Source of the DNA: Cryptomeria japonica
Lineage: Eukaryota > Streptophyta > Pinopsida > Cupressales > Cupressaceae
Assembly: GCF_030272615.1 (NCBI RefSeq)
Contig: NC_081413.1
Location: forward strand, 553,251,136 to 553,315,135
Direction: 5' to 3'
DNA: 64,000 nucleotides
A model generated the notes under the pieces. It was not told the DNA's origin and made no database searches. It worked only from the letters and a program-made list of their open reading frames with translations. Of the stretch, positions 1 through 12,227 are shown piece by piece (the stretch's first letter is position 1; each line of letters opens with the position of its first letter). Made by a program: the position numbers and the translations under genes.

Positions 1-162
1 CTCTTCAATTGTTAGAATTCTAACACACCTATATTCTCTTCCAACTATTAGATATATATCGAACCTTCCACTCAAGAAAGTGATGCCATCAAATGGAGAA
101 GGAAGCAAACAAATAGAACTTACTATGCAAAGAATAGAGGCAATATCTCCAACAAACGCCAA

Positions 163-2643
163 ATGAAGCGTCATGCACAACAAACATCTGATACTAACTC
201 AGACATTCTATTACAAACAGAAGGAAATAACCTTGAGCAAAGTAATGTGCCTCAAACACATTCTACTACTCTTGAACTCACCCTACAGAGTCCTTCATTC
301 CTACATGCTTTATCTAACTTCCAAAAAAAATTTGATACATTGGAGCTCACAGAGGCATGTTCTGTTTGTAGAGAAAGCTATGTGGGCATGACTATTAAAA
401 ATGTCAACCATGCAGTTATATGGATGAGATGTTCTGCTGAGAGAGGAGTCCACCATTTCTCTTCGTCAAACAATATGGACCCAAGTGAGAAACCTTCTAT
501 TTTAAAGTGTCTTTCTCAAGTAGAAGAAATTCTCATAGCAAGGATTGCTCCCGTTTTGCAAGTTACTCATGCAAGGGGAGGACAGTATAAGTATTCTGGT
601 CACACGATTAACTTCCCACAGGATATTTCAGAAATTGTGTTATCCTTGCCACGCAAAATTCAACATTTAGAAATCCTTATTGTTCGTAGAACCAATCTTC
701 AAGGGTTAACTTATGACTATTACGTTAATAGGTTTCACGTCATGGATGCATTGACTTAAAAAATTAAGCATGACCAATACTATAAAGATGTTGTCATTGA
801 TTTAGATGCGGTCCAGCTATTACCTGAGTACAACACTGACATTTCAGACCTTTTACATTCAATACCTTCACCTCAAGAAGAATCTATACAAGAAATTCCT
901 CATGTTCCCAACATCAACAATGAGGAAGAAGTAATAAAAAACTCTTCTTCATTCATTCCACGACTTCCATCTGCAATACCTAAACTTGATGCAATCAAGA
1001 CAATCCTACATCTGGATAATATCGACAACAATGTTGTCCCTTGGCCACAAATCAGTACATCACCTATCAATGAGTACAATACAAAAGGCCTACTTTCAAT
1101 GGCATTCCCAACACTATTCCCTAATAGATTGGCTTTACCACTTCAAGACAAAACAAGGCATGTACATTTACATGAATATGCTTTGCACTTGATAAAATAT
1201 CATGATCAAAGAATTGGCCAACATGTCCATTTTAGATATTATATCTATAATCTTATGATGAGACATTGATCTCAACAATCAGCTATTGTTTTCATAAAGA
1301 CAAACATAGAATATTCTCTTCGAGTGAATCTTCATGGCCTAAGAGAGTATTTACAAAACACACCATCAAATGAATTGCCAAATCATATCATGCGATATGC
1401 TGCCTCCTTGCGCGGCACACATGCATTTTGGAGCAAATCCCGTAGAGACCTTACAACAATGATAGAATAGTTAGGTCTACCAATGCTTTTCTTTACACTA
1501 AGATCAGATGATACAAAATGGCCTGACCTGCATAAAACGTTCCCAAAAACACACTCAAATACTTTGCAACACAATAGAAGGCAATCTATTGAGAATTTGG
1601 TCAATAACCCGCATATAATAACATTATACTTGCACTTAAGATTTCAGATCTTTCTTGATGAAGTCATTGTCAAGCAGTTGCATGCCACTGACCACTAGTA
1701 TGGATATGAATGGCAACACTGAGGGTCTATCCATATTCATGGCTTTATGTGGCTGCCATAAGCACCTAATATTGACAAACTTGATTGGACAGACCATGAA
1801 AGCATTCAATCAGTTAAAAACTTCTTTAACTAGTACATCACAACATGGAATCCACACACTGAAGTGGACCGCTTAAACATGCAGTATATACCTGCAATTT
1901 CAGATCCATATCTTTCAAATATAGATGTCATTTTTAGATCTGATCCTTACACTGACTACACTGAATTAGTGAATGTTGTTCAATGGCATACAAAGTGTTC
2001 AGAGTTTACCTGCTTGAAAAAAGAAACTCAACACTTGAATGTCGATACAAAGCACCTTGGCCTAAACAACATGACTCATCATTGACTTTAGACCATAATA
2101 ATAGCCCATCATACAAGACAACAAGGAATGATAGTCGCCTTAATGTTCACAACCCAACGATGCTATCCATATGGAGGGCTAATGTTGATTGTCAAGCAGT
2201 TCTCTGATATATCTCTAAATACGCATCGAAAACTTGAACGTAAATCAGAGAGCTATATTGACATGTTAAAAAGAATTGTTGGATCAACAAATTCAGAAGA
2301 TACAATTCTCTTAGCATATCAAAGATTCATGATGGGAATTGTTGTTGATAGGGACATTAGCGCTCAGGAAACTTGCCACATGCTGCTTAAACTCCCCTTG
2401 ATCTCTTGCACACGTCAGTTTGTCACCCTCAATGTTGGGAAAAAAATCTTCCAACGTATAATAAACTATGATGAAGCTTCACGGACATGCATTTTTTTCA
2501 TTTTTAATTACATGAAAAGACCATCAGAGTTAGAAAACCTAACATTGCTTCAATCAGCTCATCAATATACATACTGTGAACAACGCAAATCATGTAAATG
2601 GGTAAAAAGAAAGTTACCATCAATTGTAAATGTCTACCCCTAG
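163..2643 (+). pseudogene. Helitron Rep endonuclease region, broken
   Basis: In the family this region nicks and joins single-stranded DNA during rolling-circle transposition. Frame 1 stays open, apart from nonsense codons, from 163 to about 2020. It includes the typical stretch ending FWSKSRRDL near 1440 and a GSIHIHGFMWLP block; the HIH metal ligands are at 1732-1740. The reading frame then shifts (about 2020) to frame 3, where the tyrosine pair YISKY is at 2208-2222, and returns to frame 1 near 2233, ending at the stop at 2641-2643. Visible in-frame stops include TAA at 757, TAG at 1696, TGA two codons before the HUH block, and TGA at 2205. The first methionine at 163 is only the first in-frame ATG; the true start may lie upstream. 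It is a clear pseudogene; the family call is firm. Confidence 0.82.
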
Positions 2644-3388
2644 TTTAAATCCTTACCTTCAAAAGTCGACACTACTTTTGAAACTTTCTGTTGGAGTGAA
2701 TTGCTTTTGTACAAGCTATTCCACAACATCCCTCTACATATGGGTACCTCAACTAATGAAATTATATTGAATTGGAAATGACTTCAAAGTACTCATTATA
2801 TTCGGTCCATGTAAATGGCATTGAAGAACACTTGACTACAAAAAATAGTGAAGACTTGCAATTGCAAGATATTTCACAATCTACTGATCAAGACCTCTAT
2901 GAATGGGAGTTCTTGTCACAAATGGGAGCCTCAAACAACTTTGATGTTGCTACTCTTCAAATGCTTGGGAAACATGATTTTGATCTTCAAATTAATTGGG
3001 GTGATTCCATACCTAATGAAATGTTGCATACAAAAGCATCTCAATTCATTTCAATGGAGAAAAGCCAATCAACCCACACCCTTGGCAACATACATTCAAA
3101 TGCACCCAATACCTTTGAGATTGCAGCAAACCAAAATACTACACTTGATATTATAACCTCGCACGTTGCACAAAATTTGAATTCCTCACCATTATTGTTA
3201 GTTATTCAAGGCACAATAGGTACTGGAAAGTCATTTCTTATTGATTGTATACGTAGAAAATTAAATTTCCATTTAGATCCTACACAATACCCATTGCTTG
3301 TACTAGCACCAACAAGTGTATCCGCATATAATATCCAGGCTACCACAGTCCATGCTGCCCTTCGTACACCTATTCAAGAATACAAACC
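2644..3388 (+). pseudogene. Helitron PIF1-like helicase, N-terminal part
   Basis: The helicase half of a Helitron protein unwinds DNA during transposition. The linker from 2644 continues the Rep frame to a stop near 2779; the open frame then moves to that of 2772. Walker A (GTIGTGKS) lies at about 3211-3234, followed by LVLAPTSVSAYNIQATTVHA, matching helicase motif Ia. The open frame runs straight into the gypsy LTR at 3389: the codon starting at 3387 is split after its second base. The same frame resumes at 19553 on the far side of the insertion, so the gypsy element interrupted an otherwise continuous helicase reading frame. Confidence 0.83.
3384..3388. other. Target-site duplication AAACC, left copy
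   Basis: AAACC immediately precedes the 5' LTR and matches the five bases directly after the 3' LTR. Confidence 0.93.
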
Positions 3389-3414
3389 TGTAGACACCTA
3401 AAATTGTCATGTCT

Positions 3415-3646
3415 AATTAAATAAATATTTTATTTATTTAATTATCTAAGCTTAATTCTTCTATTAATTAAATAAATCTTTATTTATTTAATTAATTCAT
3501 TTATCCTCTTCTAACCTTATTTCTCATTTAAATAAATACATTTATTTATTTAAATTATCCTTTTTCTAAATTAAATAAATATCTTGTTTATTTAATTATC
3601 CCATTTCTTCTATTAATTAAATAAATCTTTATTTATTTAATTAATT
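3415..3646. repeat. Five AT-rich inverted repeats in LTR U3
   Basis: Five palindromic blocks occur at 3415-3443, 3463-3497, 3526-3555, 3570-3597 and 3612-3646, each built on TTAAATAAAT facing ATTTATTTAA across a 4-8 base centre. The same five are in the 3' LTR. Blocks two and five are almost identical, which suggests duplication. Confidence 0.85.
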
Positions 3647-3803
3647 CATTAGCCTTTTCTACCCATGACACGTCATTCATCTCTTAATTCCTACACTACC
3701 TACCTCTTTCATTATTTTATTATTTCTTCTACCTACCCTCTAATCATAGCCAACCTCCTTTTACACCTCTTAATTTTATCCCTCCATTTCATATAGTGTC
3801 TTC

Positions 3804-3811
3804 TATATAAG
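3804..3811 (+). promoter_or_regulatory. TATA-like box in 5' LTR
   Basis: TATATAAG sits 416 bases into the LTR, between the AT-rich U3 hairpins and a region rich in ordinary sequence leading to the primer-binding site. Position and sequence fit the LTR promoter; activity is not shown by sequence. Confidence 0.55.
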
Positions 3812-4166
3812 GAGATGCTTCCTTCATTATCAAACCCTAATGAGCTAATGACCTAACTACTTGATCAATTGACTACACTACGATCCTACTTGCTACCACA
3901 TTCCGTTCTTTGTTGAGCTCTTGTGCACATAAAATCTGAGAGCAAATATATCAAGCAAGATCAATGGATATAGGAAGAATGGAGATCAAAACCCTATTGG
4001 ACATGTGATGGTATAATCTTTGTGATTTCATTTGATTTGCATTGTCTTAGGTAATCTTCATATGTTATGGTGGATCTTTGTTGTTGTTAGGCTAGGGTTT
4101 GGTGGTTGAATTCATTTAGTCTTTCAATATTGTTATTATTGTTATCCATTTTCACCATATACATTT

Positions 4167-4184
4167 TGGCACGCCTGGTGGGAC
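4167..4184 (+). other. Primer-binding site for reverse transcription
   Basis: TGGCACGCCTGGTGGGAC begins three bases after the 5' LTR and starts with the TGG that pairs with a tRNA CCA end. I do not assign the tRNA. Confidence 0.75.
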
Positions 4185-4312
4185 TCTTGTCCCTTTGTAT
4201 TTAACCTCCTTGTTGCAGATTTTGTGTTTTTGAAGTTGCAGATCGGACATTTTCGATAGCATTTTTGGTATTTCCGCATCTGCGTACTTTCGGATCGCGT
4301 TTTTGATTTTCT

Positions 4313-4535
4313 GGCGCGTCTGCGACAACTTAAATCGCGTCTGTGTTATCGGCAATATTTTGTTTTGCAAGTTTCGGAACTTGCGTTTATGTCCTGAAGT
4401 CGCATCTGTGCTTGTTTAAGCCACGTCTGTGTTGTATAGACACGTCTGTGATTTATAGCTGTGTCTGTGCATCATAGAACCACGTTTGCATCATAGAACC
4501 GCATCTGTTTCGAGGGTAACCGCGTCTGTGTTTAG
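4313..4535 (+). repeat. Array A of the CGCGTCTGTG motif
   Basis: About nine variants recur at roughly 20-base spacing. They include CGCGTCTGCG, CGCGTCTGTG (4336), CGCATCTGTG, CACGTCTGTG twice, TGTGTCTGTG and CGCGTCTGTG again near 4522, commonly preceded by AACC. Spacers differ, so this is a motif array and not a clean tandem repeat. Confidence 0.8.
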
Positions 4536-5754
4536 CAGTTTCAAATTTTGAAGTTTATTCATTCAATTCCAGTTTCGCATTTAGGGTTTCAGATCTGGTT
4601 TATTTTGTGCTAACATTTTCAGATCTAGCTAACGAAATTGGTGCAGCTTGTCTTGAAAGCAAAACGTTTGGTTGAAGGCCCCTATTTTCACAAAGTCTTT
4701 TGGGTTTAAAATTTACCTAACTTGTGTGCTTGCAGGAAGGGGTGATTATTTGAAAACAATTCAAACTACTAACAACCTTTTGTTGCAGGTCCTTGGCAAA
4801 AGTTTTTGGATTTTTATTGTGTGTCTTGTTTTCAATAGACTAGCAAACACTTCAATTAGTGCACTAAAATTGAATCATTGTCTTTTGTGTCTTGAGCAAT
4901 AGGCTCTTTTTGTTTAATCTTTAGAGGGTCTGTCTTCCCGTGTGGTCATTAGGACTACTAGTGAGAAGAGAACGACCCAAGTGGTAGCGAGGAAAACCCA
5001 CCTCTTCCAAACCACTATAAACAAATGTATTCATGGTGAAAACTATGGATAACGTGTGCTGATTAGTTCATACCGACACTATGTCTCCCCATAAACCCGT
5101 TTGATCAAATTTATTTGATCAGTTGTAGGGCGTAACCCCTACCGGCTGGGAGCCTTCTATATTTACAGAGCTGAAAGTGCCACATGTATGGCCACACGAG
5201 CAGATGCCCTTACTAGCACCTTTTTGTTTTAGAAGTCCAAATCCTTCTAGTTGTTGGGGCAGGAGGTCAGACCTCTGGCAGCGGCCCACACACATACGGT
5301 TCTTAGCAGAGATACAAAGTTCGCCACGGGGAGTTTTCGTGGGGACTGATGCTTGGCTGACCCGAGAAGTGAGTGCCGAGGGTGGAGCCAGTGAGGTCAA
5401 GCATCTAAGTATCCGCTCTGAATAGCGTAGCCTCGGGGGTAAAAACCTATGTGGGATCAACAACTATTGTCTTGGCCAACCATAAGAATTGTGCTTGACT
5501 TATTTTAAACTTTCAAACATTCAAGACCAAACAACAAAACATTGTGTCTTTTGTGTCTTCAAGTGTATGCAAAACAATTTTTACATCAAACAACACACTT
5601 TTTATTGGAGTCATTTTTGAGTCTAGACACTTACAAACATTGGGTCTTCATCAACACTATGTCCTCTTGTCACGTAAAACAGTCAAACAGTCATATTTGG
5701 TCACAACAAAACGACTTCACAGATTGGAAAAAATTGCACAAATTTTACAGAAAC

Positions 5755-5937
5755 GAATCTGTGTCTGTCATAATCGCGTCTGTGTTGTCTAACCGCATCT
5801 GTGAAGGGCATAATCGTGTCTGTGTCCCCAGAAGCAATAGTACATTTTGCAAAAAACTCAGAAGCGCGTCTGTGTTGAATAGAACCACATCTGTGTCAGG
5901 AAACCGCGTCTGTGAAGTATACAGGCGTGTCTGTGTT
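5755..5937 (+). repeat. Array B of the CGCGTCTGTG motif
   Basis: Eight or nine copies or variants occur, such as CGAATCTGTG, CGCGTCTGTG, CGCATCTGTG, CGTGTCTGTG, CGCGTCTGTG, CACATCTGTG, CGCGTCTGTG and CGTGTCTGTG, with spacers of about 10-20 bases. It is the same motif as array A, again in the leader. Confidence 0.8.
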
Positions 5938-6437
5938 CAAAATTGCAAAGAAAAGAAAAAAAATTTACAGTCCAACAAACAAACACAGTCAATTTCGGAA
6001 TTCTTGAGCTTCCTAGGTTGTTTCTCCAGGTTTCATCTAGCATTCAACTTGTCTTTGGGTCTTACATAGTCCATCATTGCTTCATATCTCACTTTACATT
6101 CACAATTGTCTAAACTTGAGTCAAAAGGTCACTGGCTTGTCCTCACTATACTTTGTCAACACACTACATACAACAATACTTTGCTAAGTGGTCCCTCATC
6201 AAGGTTTCTTACCTTTGGGTCTCATTTGGTCTTACTTAGAGTCAAGGTCAACTTACCTCATCAAGACAAACTATCCTCTCTTTGGAAGCCACACCTACTC
6301 TACTACATACATACTTGGTCCTACACTTTGGACATTGCAAGTACACCTCAGATTCATTTACACTCCATCCAACTCTTGGCCTTCCATACTTTTTCCATTT
6401 TCATCTAGTCTCACACATCTTGGTCAATACCTAGTTA

Positions 6438-8489
6438 ATGGTTGAAACCCGTCTTCAAAAATCTAGGAGAGAAACTAAAGAGGCTCAAGAGTCCGCAAAC
6501 ATGAGTTCTTATGAGTATGAGAATGATATCTTTTTCAATACTGATCACACTACATTACCTGATATGGATGTCTATAGAAACATTCCAAATGTTGAGAACA
6601 TGGGCACTACAAACAACAATGATACACACAATGACAATATGGACAACTTTTCAATACATTCAATAGATGTGGAAGAATCCATTATGAATCCCCATTTCAA
6701 TCGACTGGTTGAGGAAATAATGAGGAGGGATAGACAATACTTCTTACAAATGATGGCACAAAGTGGAGCCAAGATACCTCATGATTTTGACATGTCTCAA
6801 ATAATGGAAAATCAGCCTTTGCAACAAACTCACTCCAACATGGATCAAGGGAGGCCTAATAGTGGAGGAAATAGAGGACCACATATGGTACCTGAATCAC
6901 CATCATCTTTGTTTCAAAAACCAAAGGTCCCACATACACATGGTCAAGCATATGATACTCACCTTCGCAGACCATTATGGAAGTCTTATGCGGACAGATA
7001 TGCTCAATCACATACCCAAGCTACGGATCAACCAAAGTAATTGGATATTCAAAGGCATGCTCAAAATTTGGACACAAGGAAACCCCGTGTCAAATTTGGG
7101 GGCAACACAATAGAACATGACATGCCTATAGAGTATGGTATACATGCACAAAATAGATATGGTGTTCCTCAAAATGAATCTATACCAAGTGCTCCATATA
7201 TGCAGCATCACTATAGACCTCCTCCATATGAACATGTGTATGATCAATATCATCCATATATGCAACAATCTCCTCCTCCAATGGGTGCCTCAAGCATAGG
7301 GTATGGTCCAAGAAGTCGATCTCCACCTAAGAGCAATTTGGAGCAACAAATCAGGGACTTACAAAAGAAAATGGAGGACATAAATACACCGAAGGCAACA
7401 TACACAATGAGAGACATATGTCCTTATCCATTCAACAAGAGCATTCCAATGCCTCCATTTCCTACACACTTTGTGACGCCTAAATTTGATAAGTATAGAG
7501 GGAAAGGGGATCCTAAGGCACACATAAGATAGTTTTTCACAGCTTGCATTGAAGTAGCTTCAGAAAAGACATATTTGATGAGATTATTCCCACAAAGCTT
7601 AGGTGATCAAGCTATGGAATGGTTCTCCCAACTCCCACCTAGTATTAAGTCATGGGGTGACTTAGCAGAGGCATTTATTCAACATTTCTCCTACAATATA
7701 GAGACAGACATATCAGTCACTACTTTGTGCAACACCAAGCAAAAAGAGGGAGAGTCTTTTGCATCATTTTTACAAAGATGGAGGAATCTAGCTAGCAGAT
7801 GCTCTTGTGAAATTCCACAAAAACAAATGGTAGAGATGTTCACACAAAACATTAACAAAAACATTGGCTATGATCTAAGGAAAGCTTGTTTGTCCACCTT
7901 CAGGGACGTTATTGAAAAAGGCTCAGCAACAAAAAAGGTCCTAATTGAGCAAGGAGTCATTAAGATATTCAAGGAAAACAAAGATGACTTTAAAGGAAAA
8001 GACAAGCCAAGATTTTGGAATAAAAACAAGAACACAGTCAATGATGGTGTTGTTGATGCCAATACAGTGCGACCCAAATTCATCTTTTCAGGAACAAGTT
8101 CTACAAACAATCAAGTGAATACTCAAACAACTTCTAGATCACGAAGGAAGTACACTCCATTGGGAGAACCACTTGAGTCAGTCTTCAAAAAGTTAGTGGC
8201 AAACAAGGTAATCACAGTTCCAGATTTTCCTCCATATGAACCAAAGGTTAAACCAAATTGGTGGAATGATGATGAGTATTATGAATTTCATAAGAGCAAG
8301 GGTCATAAGACAGAAAATCGTCATCAACTAAAGAACATTGTACAAGATCTCATTGATAGAGGTGATATTGAGATTGAGGGACACTCATCCAATCAAGAAC
8401 ATGAGATGTTTAAAGAGCCATTCCCAAAGCATGACAAGGGAAAAGCTAAAGCCACAGATGATCAAACCAACTATACCAGAGCATCCTAA
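6438..8489 (+). pseudogene. Tat-like gag
   Basis: This encodes the structural protein of the virus-like particle. An ATG at 6438 opens the frame that runs through the whole gag-pol. A charged, Asn/Gln-rich N-terminus leads to a retrotransposon gag domain (about 7533-7900, with AMEWFSQLPPSIKSWGDLAE and FLQRWRNLASRCS). Three in-frame stops break it: TAA 7038, TAG 7530 and TAA 8487; each can be a C-to-T change of a glutamine codon. No clear CCHC knuckle was seen. No frameshift is required. This copy cannot make full-length Gag without readthrough. Confidence 0.8.
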
Positions 8490-9476
8490 AACTATGATTC
8501 AACCATCAATCACATCTCGATGGACAATCATGTCTCTACTATTATCATCAAGGACAAAACTCCTGAGAGTACTACCCAACGACCCAAGATTGTCCTAAAA
8601 GGTGTTGGATCTTCTTCCGAACCTACTTCTGAATGTCATGTTACAACCCGTCGAGGTAAAATCACCTTGCCAGGTGCTTCAAATAAAAACACTGCTTCTT
8701 CATCAACCAAACCTGAGTATGACCTTGTAGAACAGTTAGGGAAGACACCCACGCTCATCTCCATCCTTGAGCTTTTACGCATATCTCCCGCTCATAAAGC
8801 TATTCTTGACAAAATCTTGAGAGACACTGTCGTTCCTACTGATCTGAATGTGGACCAATTTCAAGCCATGGTGGGATACCTGTCCGTTCCACATTCCCTT
8901 ACATTCACGGAAGCCGATGACGCCTCCGTAAGTCAGCCACATAATGCACCACTACATGTTGAAGCTTTCATACACAGACATAGAATAAAGTGAGTCCTGA
9001 TAGCTGGAGGAGCTGGTCTAAACATTTGTACATTGAACATAATTAAACAATTGGGATATTCTGATAAAGCTGTGAATTCAACAAATCAAATCACCATCAA
9101 GGCATATGATGATGAAGAACGCTCATCCAAGGGCACAGTCACCTTACCTCTAAGAATTGGGCCAGTTACAAAGGATGTGGTTTGTCAAGTCCTGGATCTA
9201 GATCTCACTTATAATATATTGCTAGGACGTCCTTGGATTCATGAAATGAGGGCAGTCCCATCGACATATCACCAATGCATTAAATTTCCTCACAATGGAG
9301 TCGAAGTAATGGTTAACGGTGATCCTAATCCGTTCATATATTGCAATAACCTGAGATCACATACTGAGACCATCATTCCCAGTAATCATGAAGTTGTTCC
9401 TTCTTCGGCATACATTGATCCTGAGTCATTGAAACCTTCGACATCAAAGCAAGGTGAGCTTAAAGGCAAATTTTAG
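8490..9476 (+). pseudogene. Tat-like aspartic protease region, catalytic residue lost
   Basis: The retroviral-type protease would mature the polyprotein. The frame is unchanged from gag. The active-site strand is recognisable after the stop at 8991 (TGA, probably from TGG): it reads VLIAGGAGLN, where relatives have Asp before Gly-Gly or Gly-Ser. The Ala codon GCT is at 9003-9005, so the catalytic aspartate is gone. The flap and C-terminal part end in YNILLGRPWIHEM (about 9211-9249), typical of this family. A further TAG stop at 9474 ends the segment. Confidence 0.75.
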
Positions 9477-10700
9477 GACAAAGGCATGGGAGAATACACT
9501 TTAAATCAGACCATGTACTTACGACAAGTCATAAGTTCTCCAAAAGAATATGGAAGACCACATCCTAACAAGCAAGTATCCATCGTGGTACTCGAATGGG
9601 ACCCTACTACCTTTCAAAGATGGGGCGAACTGGAAGAGGAAGACTTATACAAAATGCTCTACAAAGACATTGAAGATGACACACAAGATCGCATCAATAT
9701 ACCTTGTGAGAAATATGGCAAAGGCTTCAAGATTCTACAAAAATTCGGGTATGATGGAAAAAGCCCTCTTGGGTTACGAAAGGAAGGCATCATTGAACCT
9801 TTACAACCTGAATTGACTTTCAAAAAGGAACGCTCAAAGGGACTTGGTTTCCTGACTTCCAAGATCCACACTAAAAGGATAGAAGAAGCATTACAAATCA
9901 AAGCTACCAAAATTCAACAAGAGGATCGCTATTCCACAGACTCCAACGAATGGGAATGGGGTTCAGACAAATCCTCCAGTGACTACGAGCTCACCGAGAC
10001 ATTCAGAGAGCCAGATGAACCCATAGAATAAGAGGAATTTTATAAAAAGTTCAGAGTTGGTCAAGACACAACCCATGAGGATTCTACACAGTCTTTGTCT
10101 CAAGGTTCTAGGTTGAAATCACATAGGATGAGAACACCTGTCCCAGAATGCGCTACTAGTAATGACAATTTGGATTCGCTCGTGATCGAAACTGATGAGG
10201 AGAGTGCCATTGATGACCTCGATAATTACCTTGACATACCTGAATATAACTGCATCTTCACTCTTAGCCCCACTAACTTTGAAGACATTAAAGGCCTTAA
10301 AGGCCTTCCCCTTGTTCATCATCAACTCATTGACTAGGATTATGAAGGACCAGCACAATTTGACACATTCCAAAATGATGAAGCTTTTATTGACTATCTT
10401 GGCATACGAGACGACCTTCCCCCTGGGGACCATAAAGCAGGATACACTATAGAACTCAACAACATGGCATATTTTGGCGAGGGTGTCGGACCTTCCAGTC
10501 GCAAAAATGTGAAAATAAGAACAAACCAAGGGTCTTATGGCGAAAATCACACTGTGGCGCTATCTGACCCCAAAAAAGTAAAAAGAAATGACGTATCTGA
10601 GGGTGAAAACCTCTCTGAGGAACCTGAAGATGGAAGGCTCGACATTCTCCCAGCATCATATGAGGAAAAGTCATCCATGTTGGTAGAAGAGAATATCAAA
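9477..10700 (+). pseudogene. Protease-RT linker with G-patch-like segment
   Basis: This is the same frame as gag-pol. Around 9715-9795 the translation has the spacing of a G-patch: KYGKGFKILQKFGYDGKSPL, continuing with GL and an EGI. Similar segments occur between protease and RT in plant Tat elements and in some retroviruses, where they are thought to bind nucleic acid. The rest is acidic and low in recognisable motifs. Stops at 10029 (TAA) and 10335 (TAG) interrupt it. Confidence 0.55.
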
Positions 10701-11711
10701 ACAAACATTGGTACAGAAGAGGTTCCACACAACATATTCCTGGCTCAATCATTGACAGAGTCCGAAAGGTCAAAATTCATAAGTTTCTTCAAAGAACGAC
10801 AAATCAACTTTGCATGGTCATACGCTGATATGCCTGGACTAGATCCGGATTTGGTAATGCATCATTTGACAGTCAAACCGGGGGCAAAGCCAGTGAAACA
10901 GAAATTAAGAAAAATGCATCCACAAGTGGCATTACTAGTCAAAGCAGAACTGGAGAAATTATTGGATGTCGGATTCATACGCCCAATTGACTATCCTGAA
11001 TGGATCTCCAATTTAGTGCCTGTCAGTAAACCAGATCGCAACATTAGAATATGTACAGATTTCAGAGACATCAACAAAGCTTATCCAAAGGATGACTTCC
11101 CATTACCAAATATTGACTTGATTGTTGATCTCACAGCAGGTCATGAAATGTTATCATTGATGGATGGATTTTCTGGTTATAATCAAATAAGGATTGCACC
11201 TGAGGATCAACACAAAACATCATTCACTTGTCCTTGGGAAACTTTCTGTTGGAATGTCATGCCCTTCGGGCTAAAAAATGCAGGTGCTACATATCAAAGA
11301 GCCGTGACTACTATCTTTCATGATCTCATGCACGTAACTGTGGAAGATTATGTCGACGACCTCTTGGGCAAATCAATAGACAAAAATACATATTTGGACA
11401 TACTGTTAGTCATCTTTGATCGGTTGGAAAAATACAAAGTAAGATTAAACCCCAAGAAATGTGTCTTTGGAGTAACCTCTGGGAAGCTCCTAGGATTCAT
11501 TGTGTCCAAAAGAGGAATCGAAGTTGATCCAGCAAAAATCAAGGCCATCTTGGACATGCCACCACCTAGAAATATCAGTCAACTTCGATCCTTACAAGGG
11601 AGACTTCAGTCTATATGGAGATTCATAGCACAACTTGCAGATAAGTGTAATCCTTTTCAGCACCTGCTACATAAAAATATCAAATTCAAATGGGATGATA
11701 ATTGTCAATAG
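10701..11711 (+). pseudogene. Tat-like reverse transcriptase
   Basis: An RNA-dependent DNA polymerase. Finger and palm motifs are intact: RICTDFRDINKAYPKDDFPL (about 11046-11105), LSLMDGFSGYNQI (about 11154-11192), MPFGLKNAGATYQRA and the catalytic YVDD at 11349-11360, followed by LGFIVSKRGIEVDP. The downstream thumb segment runs to a TAG at 11709-11711, which separates RT from RNase H in the same frame and is explicable as a nonsense change. The domain itself has no internal stop. Confidence 0.9.
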
Positions 11712-12227
11712 GCTTTCCAGACGCTCAAAGATTATCTTTTGAATCCACCAGTTTTGATGCCACCAGTTCCAGATCAACCTTTGTTACTATACATCTCAGC
11801 TACTCCAACAGCACTGGGGGCACTCCTAGCACAACAAATTGCTGAGGGCAAGGAAAAGGCAGTATACTATATCAGTCGCACATTGGTAGGATATGAGCTG
11901 AACTACACACCAATCGAGCGTGCATGTCTCGCCGTGGTCTTTGCTTCACAGAAATTACGACATTACATGCTCACTCATAAGACTAAGTTGATTGCAACGA
12001 TAGATCCGTTGAAATACCTTCTCAATAAAGTAACACTTACTGGGCGACTAGCCAGATGGGTAATGATCCTGAGTGAATTCAACATCGAGTACGTGGACAG
12101 GAAAGCAATAAAAGGACAAGCCATCGCAGATCAATTAGCAGATGCCCCCATGATTGATGATGTTCCTCTAAGTTCAGAATTTCCAGATAAATCCATTTTA
12201 ACAATGTCACATGCAAAGCCATGGTAA
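11712..12227 (+). pseudogene. Tat-like first RNase H domain
   Basis: This domain follows RT in the usual gypsy order and would degrade RNA in the RNA-DNA hybrid. The core reads LLYISATPTALGALLAQQ, YYISRTLVGYELNYTPIE, FASQKLRHYMLTHKT and FNIEYVDRKAIKGQAIADQL. The usual Asp of the first strand is not evident (SATPTA). In Tat elements the first RNase H is often degenerate next to a second RNase H, which is the case here. It ends at TAA 12225. Confidence 0.8.

Larger units (their letters stand above)
3389..4163 (+). repeat. 5' LTR of the Tat-like element
   Basis: It starts TGTAGACACC, ends CATATACA and is 775 bp. The first third (U3) is packed with AT-rich inverted repeats (see 3415-3646). A TATA-like TATATAA at 3804-3810 is the likely Pol II promoter core, with transcription expected some 30 bases downstream. 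Confidence 0.93.
4185..6437 (+). other. Long 5' leader of the Tat-like element
   Basis: The 2.25 kb between primer-binding site and gag has no recognisable protein. It contains two arrays of a CGCGTCTGTG-like motif (4313-4535 and 5755-5937) on either side of a less AT-rich block (about 4940-5465). That block includes phrases such as AACGACCCAAGTGGTAGCGA, which look like conserved leader sequence rather than coding DNA. Short open frames here have no family resemblance and are treated as chance. Tat elements often have long leaders. Confidence 0.6.

Noticed and set aside
5119-6408. Open frames of 80-175 codons in the gypsy leader
   Set aside because: They overlap the motif arrays, have repeated RVCV/RLC patterns that mirror the DNA motif, and show no family resemblance.
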